In this document: one piece after another, positions 9,689 to 22,366 of the stretch | Layout: every line of letters begins with the position of its first letter | Numbering within the stretch: position 1 is the stretch's first letter | NCBI GenBank assembly: GCA_008933995.1 | Contig: WARS01002812.1 | Coordinates: 558,001 to 622,000 of the forward strand | Source of the DNA: Datnioides undecimradiatus | Lineage: Eukaryota > Chordata > Actinopteri > Lobotiformes > Datnioididae | Reading direction: 5' to 3' | Length of the DNA stretch: 64,000 nucleotides | Notes under the pieces: model-generated | What the model saw: the letters and a program-made list of their open reading frames with translations, nothing else | Databases searched by the model: none | What the model was told of the DNA's origin: nothing | Translations under genes and position numbers: made by a program

Positions 9689-12600
9689 ATGAGTTGCATC
9701 GTGATCGAATCGCTGCGTTTTCAATGCCGTCTCACCTTATCGATCTAAACGCCACATCCAACGCCACCCTCCCCTCCATCCGTTAGCAGCTGCTTGCAGG
9801 AGCATCATCTCCAGAACAAAGACTTGTTTGTTCAGTCTCATTTAGCTGCAGCGGCCGGAGCGCCTCGTTGTTGGCACACTCCGAGCAGCTGTTCCTCCTC
9901 CAGCATCCGTCTTTTGTGCTCGGCGCGTTTGGTTGACATTTGCTCAACATGCCGGAGCTCATTACATATGAACAAAGGACTGCACATGAGTAATGGCTGA
10001 GTCACAGAAAGCATGTCACTTTGGGGGTGGATGAGACCTTGAACACAAAGTGGATGAGTATGGGCTGTCAAATCTGTTCAGCCGAGGTTGAGCTGTTGCA
10101 GTTTCAGATCCAGTTTTTATCTTTGAACGCTCACAGTGAAGGGAATCATGAGTAAATCACCCATTTAGTCCAGCCAGCTTTCTAGCTCTCCTCTATTCTC
10201 CATTAATCATTTAATCCCATAATAGTGGGTTTCTGCATTTTGTTGGCTGGTAATGAAGAGGCCGCGACACCAGAATCTGTCTTTATCTCAGTTTATTAAT
10301 ATTCAATGTGGACTTCTGCCTCATTGAGGCTGCAGTAAAATATAATGTCCGCTGCAGCTTCTGCACAGGTGCAACAGAGATGCGACAGGTTAGCTGTTAA
10401 ACAACCCAAGCTGATGCAGAGATCTAAACTAAAGCTACAGCCGCCGTGTTTCTTCTTCTGTGGTTTTTACAGGACAGCCACTCGGAGGTAAAGGGGGTCA
10501 AACTGAGTCAGCGGTGAGCGCCGTAGAAGAAGACACGGCTTTTAATATTGCGCACAAGCTTGTTGGCGTTCCCAGGCACTAACTAAGATTAAATATGTCC
10601 TGACAGACTTTGTGTAATTGTGTGAAGAAGACGTTGCGGTGCATTTAAAATAAACAGAAATGAGTTTAAAAAGGCCGCAGTTGGTCCAAAGCTCAGCCAG
10701 CAGCATCTTCAACAGCAAAAAGGTGCAAATCATCACAAATCAACCGCTGGAAACAAAAAACAAACCGTGTTTCACTTAAAAAGTGACTCCAGCGATAAAT
10801 CACTCATCCAATCCATCATTTCCTGACTATTTACTTCATTCGTTACTGACGAGATGTTGCAGCTTTGCAGCCAGGACCAAACATTAAACAAGCTTGTCAG
10901 AGCAAAGCTGTGTTTCTTACGTTTGCTGGCGTTCAGATTTATTATCATTCACCGCTGAACGACTCCTTTTTGTGTTAAACAGTTTGTTCTTGTTTCCCCC
11001 GTCCAGTTGAGTCCAGTTCAGGTCTTCGGCTCAGCTCTGAGACGGCTTGTCAGTTTAAGTTCAGACAGATCATCCTCGCCGTTTTTCCTTTGCTCTGCCG
11101 AAGGTCATTCTCTTTGCTTTGCAGCCTCGGGCTTTCTCCCTTCACTAGCTGCTGCTCTGTTTCTCCAGGTCCCATACATTAACCTTTCCTGCAGCAGCCG
11201 ACCTGCGAGATGCATCCAACTGGAGATGCAGCTTTACACGTGAGAAACACACGCCTCAGCAGCTGACAATTATCTTGCCTGTAGTTATTGTATATCTCAT
11301 TCCCTGCAGAAAGAAAAGCTCAGATAAAAGCATCAATCAGACGCTGAGTGCCTCTTAAAACCGTGATATTGCTCTGGATGCGTAGCGAGGCTTTCAAAGT
11401 CAGCACATGTCCGCTGAGCAGGAATCTGAAATGATGGGCTTGTTTCTATGGTGATGCAACACGGTAAACAAGCTTTTCTTAAATATTTGTTTTGCTCGGG
11501 GTCTTGTCAGCGGGGTTTGAAGGCTGAGCTCGCAGGTGTTCAGCAGGTGTGGAAAGTACTTGAGTGATTAGTCGTTTCGTGTTGACTTGCAGAGTTGCTG
11601 ATTGTTTTCCACTCGTGCAACCGGGTCCCACAGGAGTTGCTGACGCCGCCTGGTGTCACAGGCGACCGGATCGCATACGGTTAACCACAGCCTCACCATC
11701 ACCCTCTGGCTCCCTGGAAAGGCCATGCCAATTATCCACATAGTGAGCGCGACCTTTGGTGAAACAGGCCGAGCTTGATTGTTGCAACATGTGCATCGCA
11801 GAGCGGCACAAAGGCAAACTCACAACAGTGTCAACTATCCCACACTGTCTGATTGCCTGTTTATCTCTGAGGAAACATTTATGGAAGGATGGATTTTGAA
11901 TTGTTTAATTAATATATGCCATGTAAAGTTGTTAATAATCATCTGGAGAAATAGAATTATGGATTTTATTCAATGCCAAGCAGTTCACAGTTGTTTTTAA
12001 CATGTTTGCAACCAAGATAAAGTAATTTTTGTTAAATTTTGATCTCCATACACTTTGCCACAACTCCAGGTTGTTATAGTCTCATGCACGAGGGCCAGAG
12101 TAAACTATAGTCTCAAGTTTATAATCATAAACCGTCCTAATCACTAGCAAATCTCAATCTGCCCTGCAAATCAGCTGTGAGTATCTGTGACGCCGAATCT
12201 GCGGCGGGCCCTGGCTGCTGCTGATGGAGGTTTATCAGCAGCAATTGATTGAGTTTGTTTCCAGAGTAAACTGCTCCGTCCATCGTTTGAGTCTATTTGC
12301 ATGAATCTGACATTCGGAGCTTTGGTTGGGCAAAAATGACACCAGTGAAAACTTTTAAATCGCCTCGATCCCGTTGTGAGTCATATTTATCCGGATGACG
12401 ACAGCTTCTGGGTAAAATTTCCACGACCTGCAGGAGTAAGTACCGACTAAGTGGCTCGGCGGGCAGCAGAATGATTCACCTGGTGTCTGAACTCCAGTAA
12501 ATAACAGCACTTTTTGTTTTTAACCACTAACGCAGCGGAGAGTGAAACGGGAGCGCTGCATCTGCAAGACTTCCATAGCTCTGAACATGCCGTGCATAAA

Positions 12601-13404
12601 AACATTGCACTAAATACATTTGGCAGATGCTTTTGTGCAAAATAGCTGCATCAGTCTCCACAGGAGTGGTTACTAGATGTCTTAAAAATCAGAATCCAAA
12701 CAAGAGCATATGTGATTACTGCAATCCCAGGAGAGCAGATACAATAAATAATACCTCTGAAGCTTTTAGGTGCTAATGCAACTGTTCTGTTACCGCGCTG
12801 GTAGTTTGCAGTGTCGGTGTTCCTGTTTTTCCGCCCTCTTAACAATAAAAAAAGGGACTATTCATCCCACACAGGAGACAGTTTTCTAATTTGAGTAGTA
12901 ACCCATATTTCTCTTTTTCCAGTCTCATTCACAGAACATACTGGGAAAAAAACCCCATACAGGCAGTCACAGAAGGAGAAAAACTGTGCTTCAGAAAATC
13001 CCGAAACAAGGAGATGGATCGAAGTAGGTTAACCATGCAGCCGTCATGCCCTGATTTAGCCTGCTTGCTCCAGAATAGATGACCCAAAACCTCCTCTCCC
13101 CTCCCTCTTCTCCCTTTTCCCATGGCCCTGTTCAAAGAGAGCTTTTCATAGCTGTAGCACAACTACATGCCTGCTAAACTGACAGGATTAACTGAATTAG
13201 CATAAGATGAAGAAGCATGATGCACAGGTGTAAACATGCTCGGCTCCTCTGCCTGCAGCAGAGTGTGCGTCACTGCGGCTCTCTGACAAGAGACGCCATG
13301 TACGTATCTAGGTTTTACCTTTAATGCATGCAAGACTGACAACAGTGCACGGCTCTGAAATAGTTTGAAACATAAAGACACTCAGTGACTCCTGGTTTTG
13401 ATTT

Positions 13405-13535
13405 AACAAAACTGGCAGGCATGCTAGCAGCTCTGTGAGGCCGCGCTCAGGCACGGCGGTGCTTTGAGCTAAATGCTAACGCGCAACATGCTAACAATTC
13501 CGATGAGCAAGCAGAATGTGAAGCACGTTAAAGAA
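13405..13535 (-). repeat. Teleost interspersed repeat, TTAGCTCAAAGCA family
   Basis: On the minus strand this reads GTTAGCATGTTGCGCGTTAG, then TTAGCTCAAAGCACCGCCGT, then CTCACAGAGCTGCTAGCATG. This is a very common motif set in percomorph genomes. A second copy, in the opposite orientation, lies near 41.8-42.0 kb. Confidence 0.6.
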
Positions 13536-15934
13536 TCTCAATCTGGGCTTTTTCTAAGACAGGAAGTGGGTGCAGATACCGACCTGCATGGGGGAGGAGT
13601 TTAGACAGACTGGGTGCGTCACCACATCAGTTCAATATCTAATCATTTGTTTCAGTGCGTGCTGCTAAAGGGGTTGTCAGTGTGTTTCCTTTAATAGGGA
13701 CCTGTTGAAGCCCCGAGTGTGTGAGCTAATGCCTGTCTTTTTATTTTATCAGTTATGATGCATGGCATTGTTTTGATTCATGCATTGTTCATTGCACAGA
13801 AATCATCCTTCATCCAACAATAGCTTACTATCACAAATGACAAAGTGCAGCAAAGGATGATGGGAAGCTTGTGCAATCCATCCTGTGGTTGTTAAGACAT
13901 TTTAGTCTGGGCCAAAGTGATGCACCGACCAACCAGCTGAGAGGCCGACCTGTTGCATCCGTTCATCCTGTAAGGACATCCGCTCCAAGCTGCAGAGAAG
14001 CCAACATGACCCCATAGTCTTACAAAAGAACCCTATACCTACCACAGTCCTCAACACAGACCTTTGGGCAAACGTGATGCATATGAGCGTGCTCGGGCAA
14101 TCGCGTAATTGCTCCTTTCCTCACTTTTGCTTCTGCTCAAGACGATTTTACATTCCCTCATGAATGTTTGATCAGTCTGAAAGGGCCGGCTCTGCATCCC
14201 CCTGCCTTTAGTTAACGATTTAAATCCATGACACGGACAGAAATGAGATCTTTTCACGGGAAAAAGGCCACGGAGACACATCAGACGGCCATAAATAGAG
14301 GCCAAGCGTTCCCTTGTTTACGCTTGCAAAAGTTGACTACACAAATTCATTTGGTTCACAAAATTGGCTGTCCAAGCAGGAGGTCCCAGTTCCTAGGAAA
14401 CTGGAGCAGGCGCAGCGGTGGCCAGGTCGCTGAAAGTCATCCAAAAAGGCGTAGATTGATATTTGTATTCGTTCAAAGACTCGCCTGGCGTTGCGTCTGG
14501 AGCTGTTAATTCACAGGGAAAGCCATTCTCCCGGCTGGACCCCGGCTTAATTGACTATTTTGCCCGGGTACATTCGGTCTCGGCATGACAGAGGAGATCC
14601 TGTTTTTCCACCCATCCTCTTATTGTGAACGGCCCTCTGTGACCCGCCCTCAGCAGCAGGCTGTTTATCATCTTTTCTCGATCATTAAATCACGTCTCAT
14701 CGTACATCAGAGCTCTCCTCTGCCTCTCTGCCGTTCGTCTCCGGGGCCTCTCTTTTGGCAAAACACTCGCTTGCAAATTTCTCAGCGGCTTCCTTTGTCC
14801 GCGTCTGCAATTTGTAACCCTCGCCGTTTCCCTTCCCTGTCCTCCTTGAAAAATTGTGCAAACATGAATTCTTGAAAAGGCTGTAATGAGTTTAGTTCTT
14901 CTCTGTCTCAGACACAGACAAGTGACACTGCTTATGTATCTTTTCTGCATAACAAACCGAGTTGTGCCTCGCTACGCTGCGGATTATACAGTGTGCTGCA
15001 GGTAGCTGTGCAGCAGCAGATTAAAGTCGCTCTGAATTGCAATGAGTCACGTGTCCACAGGCTGAGAAACGGGTTTGACGGCGCAGGTTAAGGAAAACTC
15101 ACAAGGATTTGCATAATACAGTTACGAATGCAAAAAGGGCCGCTGACGTGACTTATGCTGGCAGTCAATCAGAGTGAATTTGATCAGATCAGATGTGATT
15201 TTCTCAGCCACTGATCTGAGACCTGATAACCAGCGATGACAATTTAGGCTTGATTACACTTCCTTTTGTTGACATTCGCGTCACAACATCCAGCGGTGCC
15301 CTTATTTCCTCATATTCCCCGCGTTTGCCGCTTCATCAATCAAACCCCGGCTTCCGATAAGTGCCTCGCGCTCCAGTCAAGCTCCAGCAGTAATTAAAAG
15401 TGCTGCAAGCGAGCAATCAGGAGCTGTGACGGATACCTTGTTTTACAACCTTGTTTTAAAATGACCTGTCAAAATCTCTGGGCCATTATAATCATTCATC
15501 AAAGCTGCCAGATAGTGATTAAATCGATCTTGATACAGGCCGCATCCCCGGCCAGGTTCTGGCCATTCTAAAGTCTAAGGAAAACGCGCACGGAGCAGCG
15601 GCGGGTGGGCCGGCGTTCAATTAACAGCCGTGTAATCCTGAATGATTAGTTTACATGAGCTCGACAGCTTGAGAGGAGGAAAAGGTTGCAGTGACATGAA
15701 GCAGCGGTCTGGGAGAAGTCGCTCTTGCATGCAGCGCTGCGCGAAAGAAGCGTTATTGATCGCTCTGGGGAAATTGAGTCATCAGAGCAGCAAAAGTGAT
15801 TCAGCAGGGATTAAGTAAAGTGGAAGTTAAGCACAGAACATGAATATAAAAACAACTGTAACTGTTAGCAAGCTGAGCACAGGCACTTTATCTCACATTA
15901 TGCTTTTGGGACTAATAAATAGACTCAGCTGAGT

Positions 15935-15985
15935 CAATGCACCACCCAGTGAGCATGCAATGCTAACATGCTAACATGCTTACTC
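15935..15985. repeat. Fragment of GCTAACATGCTAACATG repeat
   Basis: Tandem GCTAACAT units (from about 15961), the same vocabulary as the repeats at 13.4 and 41.8 kb. Too short to assign confidently. Confidence 0.35.
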
Positions 15986-16267
15986 ACTCCCTCATGCTGA
16001 TTCCACTTTTCTCATTGCACGTGTCTAATACTGGCTATGTGCACAAGCTGTATGTGATGTGCAGGCTCTTTTGTTTTGCGTGGTAGAAGGATTTGCATTT
16101 TGCTAAAAGAAGCTAGCCGTTTTGGTTTCGGCGACTACTCTCTCTCGCTACCTCCGTGATGTTTGCTCTGCTAAATAACGAACAAACCCTGAAGCTCGTT
16201 AGTTAACACGGCGTAGAAAAACAAGGCTGACAGTAAAAGCGACATGTTGGTTTACAGACGTCTCATG

Positions 16268-16345
16268 CAACAGGCTAACTTGAGGTAAAATAAGCTACGC
16301 TAAGCCAAGCTAAGCTAACTAGCCGCTGCACAGACATGGAAGCGG
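16268..16345 (+). repeat. Fragment of the GCTAAGCTAAGCTAACxxGCTGC teleost repeat
   Basis: CTAAGCCAAGCTAAGCTAAC followed by TAGCCGCTG matches the core of the elements at 29.5-29.76 kb and 35.9-36.56 kb. Confidence 0.45.
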
Positions 16346-19300
16346 TCTCAATAATCTCCTTTGCCTCTTTTCTTTTACTTTGCATTTCTACTGCAGCAGA
16401 AACAGTTAATAAGAAAAGAAATAATGATTCCTGACACGAAGGCGAATAAAGCTACACAAGGTTAAAAAGCTTTCAGATAAATAAAGCGTGGATGAAATGG
16501 CTTCGTAACGTTTATGCAGCTGCTGTCAGCGACAGTCCTGATGGATTTAGTGTAAACCATATATATGCATTTTAATTGTGTGTGTGTGTGTGTGTTCTTG
16601 TTCCTCTTCATCACCAGGCGCTCACACTTTCATTCCATCTATCTGCTGACTAAAGTAAAGGTCAGCTGTGTGGAGAGAAGGATGACGTGAGTTGTTCACT
16701 ATAACAGCTCTTCTGTGTGTGTGTGTGTGTGTGTGTGAGCTCCAGCTCATAGACCAGCACTTCACCACACCACAAGCTCTGGCTGCAAACTAAGAGAGAG
16801 AGAGGAGCGACAAGAAAGAGAAGGAGAGGGCTCAGTGGGGCTGGAGAGGGCTCATGTTTCTTTAATAAAGCATCATGTAGCTTGGGTGTGCGTGCATCTG
16901 TGTGTGTGTGTGTGTGTGCGAGCGTGCGTGGGGGCGTGGGGACGCAGGGTCACACTTAACTTTAATTAGAGGGAGAATGTTTAAAACAAATGTAGGGCAA
17001 TCACTGGTTCACGGTGGCGTGCGCGTCCATGTTCATCTACCTCTAATCAGCGCTGATCAGGGGCAGAGCGCGCTGGGTGAGCCGAGCCCCGCTAATGGCA
17101 TGAGACGCCGCGGAAGACTGATGAGTCAGTGGCCTGTTTGAAGCATCAGTCATCATTACTGACTGAGTGCTGAATCACAGTCAGACCAGCGTCTCCTGGT
17201 ATTATTCTCCGCGGAGGGATGCTGAAGCCGCCGAAGCCGCCCTTCCCATCTCCCTCCTCGCCTTTCAGTCACTTCCAATCATCATATCTGTAATAACCTC
17301 CGACTCCTGCCCAGTCATGGAGTGACTGACCTCCCAGGCCACCTGTCTGTCTGCATGTCTATCCTGTTTCTCCACTTGCAGGGCTTTACGCTGACGACAG
17401 CCTCCTCAGAGAGGGTGGGAAACAAGAAAACATCAAGTATGTGGGTCCATCTGATCTGTGCAGACCTGGTAATTAATACAGACGCTAAACTCATGCACAA
17501 ACTGTGGTTGCACATCATTAAAGGTGCTCCACATTGCACTTTGTGAAGGAAACATGCAGGGTGGGGTTTGCATTTTCCAAAGAAATCTATTTCTTGTCAG
17601 TCAGTTGGTGCGCCACTTGGATCCAGACTATAAAACTGACTGAATCGAACATTTGTGGCCCCCGGAAGATGAATCTTACTGACTTTGGTGGCTCTGTCTC
17701 TGCACCGCCACAAGGTTAACGATTGTGGTTTACAGGGAAATAGCTGAACAACTAATAAACAGAGTATTTGTGTGAAATACAGACGTTCAAAGGTCCATTG
17801 ACGACTGGTGGTCTTCTGACTTTCTTCGAACACCAACAGCAGGACAAGTTCAAGTTCTCGCTTGGTTTCTATGGAAATATCTATGGAATCATCAATGCCA
17901 ATGAGTAAACAGTGTGATAATATGAACCTACCTACCACCTGACCAGACATTTGCCTCTGGAGTTGGTACAGACTGAAGACAGAGACAAAAAGGAGCGAGC
18001 TGGACTCACATTTATCAGCCGGTGTTGTGTTTATGACACCACGAATGATAATAATAACCGATAATAACGGTGCTCCATCACTGCTGGATGTGTGAATGCA
18101 CCATATTGGCTTGAAAGGCCGCGATGTGTCTGTGTTTTGTTCAAAACTAACCCAAAAATGGTAAAAAAGGCAGATTTAGAAGTACACAACCGGACCTCAG
18201 ATTGATCTGAGTTCGTTTTAGTGTATAAATCTCCTGGAGACGGTTAATGAAACGTGCCAGAAACGTCTGCGCAGGATAAAACAGACCTACAGCGAGGCGT
18301 CACCCTTCGGCTCCGGAGCTGCCGAATTTCAAATCTCATTTTCTTACTTTGGGGCGGTCGCTCATCGAGATGTATGCTCAACCGTAAGCACTGGGAGCAC
18401 ATGAACGATGGTGTTTACACTCTTCTTCTCTCTTAAAAGCGAAGTTGACCAGTGGTCCGGACTCTCCCAAAACTCAGTTAATCCCTCTGCTTTGTCACGC
18501 AGCGCTCCTTAATCCCCCCATTTAGACACACACACATTGCTGGAAGGACAGAGGTATGACGTCTTCGGTCGGTGGTCCCAGTGAAGACGTCCTGGATTTT
18601 GCAGCATCTCCAAAATGTGAATCTGCACCCGATCCAACCTGGAGCTGGTCGCTGTGTCCCCTTTATGCTGTTTTTATCTTCTCTTCTTTAACGTGCGGCA
18701 CGGGGGAGCGTGGCTGGAAAAGCGGAGATGTTAAACAAGAATGGGGCGATAGACGCCGAACCGCCGCCCCTGCGCCATCTGCAAACTGCACACGTGTGAC
18801 AGCGTTTCAAATTGCTTTTTGTCTCTGTTTCTCCCTGTATGCTCGTGTATTTACTTCTGTGTGTGTGTGTGTGTGTTATCTTGATGTCAGCGACAGATTA
18901 TTGCTCTGCATTTGTTCCTGTGTGGGTGAAGCAGAGAGGGTAATGGTATGTTGTTGTCACAGCTCAAGAAGAAATAACTCTTTATGCCTCTGTCAGCCAG
19001 TATCAGTGACGGGGCCTCTGTGTGTGTGTGTGTGTGTGTTAGCAACCTGTGATTACCTGCTATTCTTAGAACGACTATTCATTTAATCAGCTCTATTTCT
19101 GCAGTCGGATTCCCCTGACAGCTGCTTTTGTCATTATTTGCTTTGCTTCGATAATCGCTCGCTGCCTCCCTCTGGAAAACGGAGAGTGTGAAAATTGCGC
19201 ACTTATAAAAAGAAACACCGAGGAGGGGAGAGCCTCCACACGAACCCTCAGTTATTTATTTCATACGCAGCAGAACCACTTTTGCTTCGAGTCACTCGGC

Positions 19301-20031
19301 CCAAACCAAGAAACAGCCACAGCCTCACATCACAAAACCCGCCTGAAACGAACACAGACTGACACTTTAAAACCAAAGCGTTTGTCCAAATTAAGCAAAT
19401 GTGTTAATTGTTGCCTTTTAGACTCGCTGCCAGGCAGATTTAGTTACCTCTGCGCTGAGCCGAGCTGGCTGTTTCCTGCCTTTGAGCTGAGGTAAGTGAA
19501 CTGGCTGCTCGCTGCAGCTCCATTTAACACCGCGGGACTCGTGTAAACCTTTCAAATCATCGTCTTTTGATCAAAATATCATGTTTTTTCTGTTACCTTT
19601 GAAAACCCATAACAGAAAATTGCACATCAGACAGCGTTTCACTAGCTGCTTCCACTGAAAAACACTTAGTAGTGTCAGTTCACAGCAATTCTGGAGATTT
19701 AGGTGTAATCCTCTTGTCTCTCATAGTCGTGCATTGATCCACTGAGCAGTGCGATCGCTCAGCGGACCCGGCAGTCAGAGATACTCAGGTTGGGGCTGCA
19801 TCGCGACATTACGTCAACCTGTCATACGGAAGCCGTGGACGCAAGCGAATAATCGTTTGATCTGGTCCCTCGCGCTCTGATACCGGCCCCCACCCCAAAC
19901 GGCGCCGCAGCTTAAAGCAAATCAGCGCGAACAGTTTGATGTCGGCTAAAAAGAAGCGCGGACGAGAGATAAAAGAGGAGGAACACAGTGTTCAGAGCGG
20001 CAGCTGATGCTCCCTCTGTCTCTTTTCACTG

Positions 20032-20034
<3 letters not shown>

Positions 20035-20066
<32 letters not shown>
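20035..20066. repeat. (CT)n microsatellite
   Basis: Uninterrupted CT repeat of about 30 nt in the intergenic region. Confidence 0.9.
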
Positions 20067-20070
<4 letters not shown>

Positions 20071-22143
20071 GTCTCTATTGATGTTACGGCTCTCTGTTCA
20101 CCTGGACCGGGACAGAAGGCGCGGAGGCTGTTAGTCGTGACACTTGCTCGGAGGCACCGTGAAAGGTCAGGAGACGTAATAAAAACAGCGGGGACATTCT
20201 GAATAATGATAGTGGACATTTATTATACAGGAGCACAAGCAAACCCCTGCGGGGTCCGCGCGGGGTCGGCCCGTTATGACGCTGAGCCAGATTTCAGAAA
20301 TAACCACGTTTACACCGAGGCCTTAATTGTCCCTCCTCCTGTCGCCGCACCACCTCAGGAAGTTGATGTTATGGCCAAGCCGAGCTGCGGCAGCCAGCGG
20401 AAATGAGGCGTTATTAAAAGGCAATTTTACTTTCAGCAGATTCCCCACCAGCTCAGGTATTACTCTGTAATAAAATCAGGAGAGGTGAGTGCAGACGGAG
20501 CCTCTTTACATTAAATTTAATCGTAAGTAATGTGAAAATGGGAGGAGGAGAGAAAACTGTTTGCTTCCCCCAAGTGTAACTAGGAGCCAGACTGATGCAA
20601 GAGAGAGGGAGAGATGTTGGCGCGAGTCATCGGAAGAGAGGGCCAGGGGATCAAGTGAAGACGGGGGAGAGCGTGGGGGTCGACGTCTGTGAAGAGAGAG
20701 TAAGAAAGGAGCGACTGAGAGGACGAGCCAGAGAAATGAAAGATTAGAAGCGACTGTTCGACGGCGCTCTCCCACACTGGCAAAGTTTCATCAGCTCGAG
20801 AGGACTCGCAGTGCTCTGAGTCACAGCAGATGGGCAGCGCTGTCAAGTGTTAATGGAGGTATAGCAGCAGCTATCGGTGGCGAGACTGAGCCGCCTCTTC
20901 GACCGGCCGAGCATCCCCTGCGTGAGGGCTCCCGCTTTTCGTTTAGGTGGTGTCAAAGAAAGACAAGCACCCCGAAATCAAACATACGCGCCAGTAGATT
21001 TGGCCTTAAAAGCAAAAAGTTCAGCCAAAAATGAAAATGGTTTATCCAGAGCGGTGTCAAAACAGTATCGAGTGTGGCTTCGTGTCACAACGTGGACGAG
21101 TTCCTCTGGACGACCCCTGATTTCAGCGGCACAATCCAAGCATTCTGCAGCCAGAAGTGCTCATTTAGAGGGAAACAGCAGAGTTTATGATTCAGTGCAA
21201 ATGTTGAGTATCAGGGCTGAACTTTGCATGGACACGCTCGAGAGCAGAAGTTTGCATGATGCAAAACAGCAGCTGCTCTGCTCCGACCATCACTTCTAAT
21301 GCAAAACGCTTGAAGTGCCACTAAGTTTGCAGCCGAGCAAAGAAGAAGATGGAACCTTTGCAGAAGTCTGCATGAAGATTCAGAAGAGAGGGTGGCATAC
21401 CGGATGTTTGGGGCGATTAAGAATGAAATGCATGAAAGGAGCAGCATTAAAAAAGTTGCAAATGATGCAAAAGTTTAAGATTTGAAAGCAAGCTTCAGTC
21501 TGTTGCCGTGGAAATCCAACAGTGGCAGCAGCACGGAGCTAAAAGAAGACAGTGATTGAGACGCGCTTGAAGCTTTAAAATGAAAACAGAGCCGCTCCGT
21601 GTGCCTTCAAACACAACTTAAATAAATTCTGGTGCAGATACGAAAGATCCTGGACTTGAGGGCGACTGTTTATGCCTCAGCGTGCCTGGCTTCAGCGTGA
21701 AGCGTTCAGCTGTGCGGCTAACACCGAGACCGATGTGGTTAATTCGCCGCGACGGCAAAGCGGAGACGAAATTTTTAATTTTGGGCACAAAAATAAAAAA
21801 GCGACGGTGGTTCCCTCGACTCGACTGTTTGCTCCAAAAAGGGGATAACTATCCCCTCTGGTCCATGAAGCCGTGTGCGATTAAATAAAGAAAAGGTCTG
21901 AGCCTCCCGTCCTGCAGCAGAGCCGTTATGTGATATTTATGCGGCGGCTGTGTTTTGAGCATCATTTTGGCATTCCTCTGTGCACAGCAGTGCGTGTTTG
22001 TGGTCGGAGCGCGGTGCATTATGCATGAATCTGCCTTTAAAAGTGTCCTTACTCAGGAGCGTCCCGCTGTCATGGGGCTAAATAGGCTGTGAATATGTTA
22101 GCGGATATAGAAAAGCACAGGCACGGGCGTTTTGGAAAGAGCT

Positions 22144-22366
22144 TTTATTGAGGTATGAGGCCGACCAATGAAATCTGGACCCGGGACACATCCAAACACA
22201 TCACACACACTTTTACGTTTTGAATTCTCAAAGGTGTGAACATGTGACGCTGCGTAAAACTAATCCGGGATAACATGAGTGTTTACACGGGTAAAATCCA
22301 GTTCTGCTCTGACGCCGTGTTTCTCCAGGACGGTTCCTGCTGTGAAATTCTTTATTATGCTTTATT
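22144..22366 (-). terminator. Candidate poly(A) signals for stac2
   Basis: Read on the minus strand, AATAAA occurs at 22366-22361 and 22356-22351, and again at 22149-22144. These are the first canonical signals I see downstream of the stac2 stop codon (24341), implying a 3' UTR of about 2.0-2.2 kb. Position and hexamer are seen; use is inferred. Confidence 0.35.

Larger units (their letters stand above)
9710..22140. other. Large intergenic region, no supportable gene
   Basis: About 12 kb between the zinc-finger gene and the presumed stac2 3' end. The open frames here are short and show no recognisable domain or splice-linked homology. It holds microsatellites (GT at 16719-16738 and elsewhere, CT at 20035-20066) and short teleost-type repeat fragments (13.4, 15.9 and 16.3 kb). 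One stretch (14.46-15.7 kb) is free of simple repeats and rich in TAAT/ATTA-type motifs. Confidence 0.6.

Noticed and set aside
17322-17546. Open frame with SSMWVHLICADL, reminiscent of the WVHxxCA core of PHD fingers
   Set aside because: No flanking zinc-binding cysteine pattern or splice-linked exons; a short chance match in an intergenic stretch.
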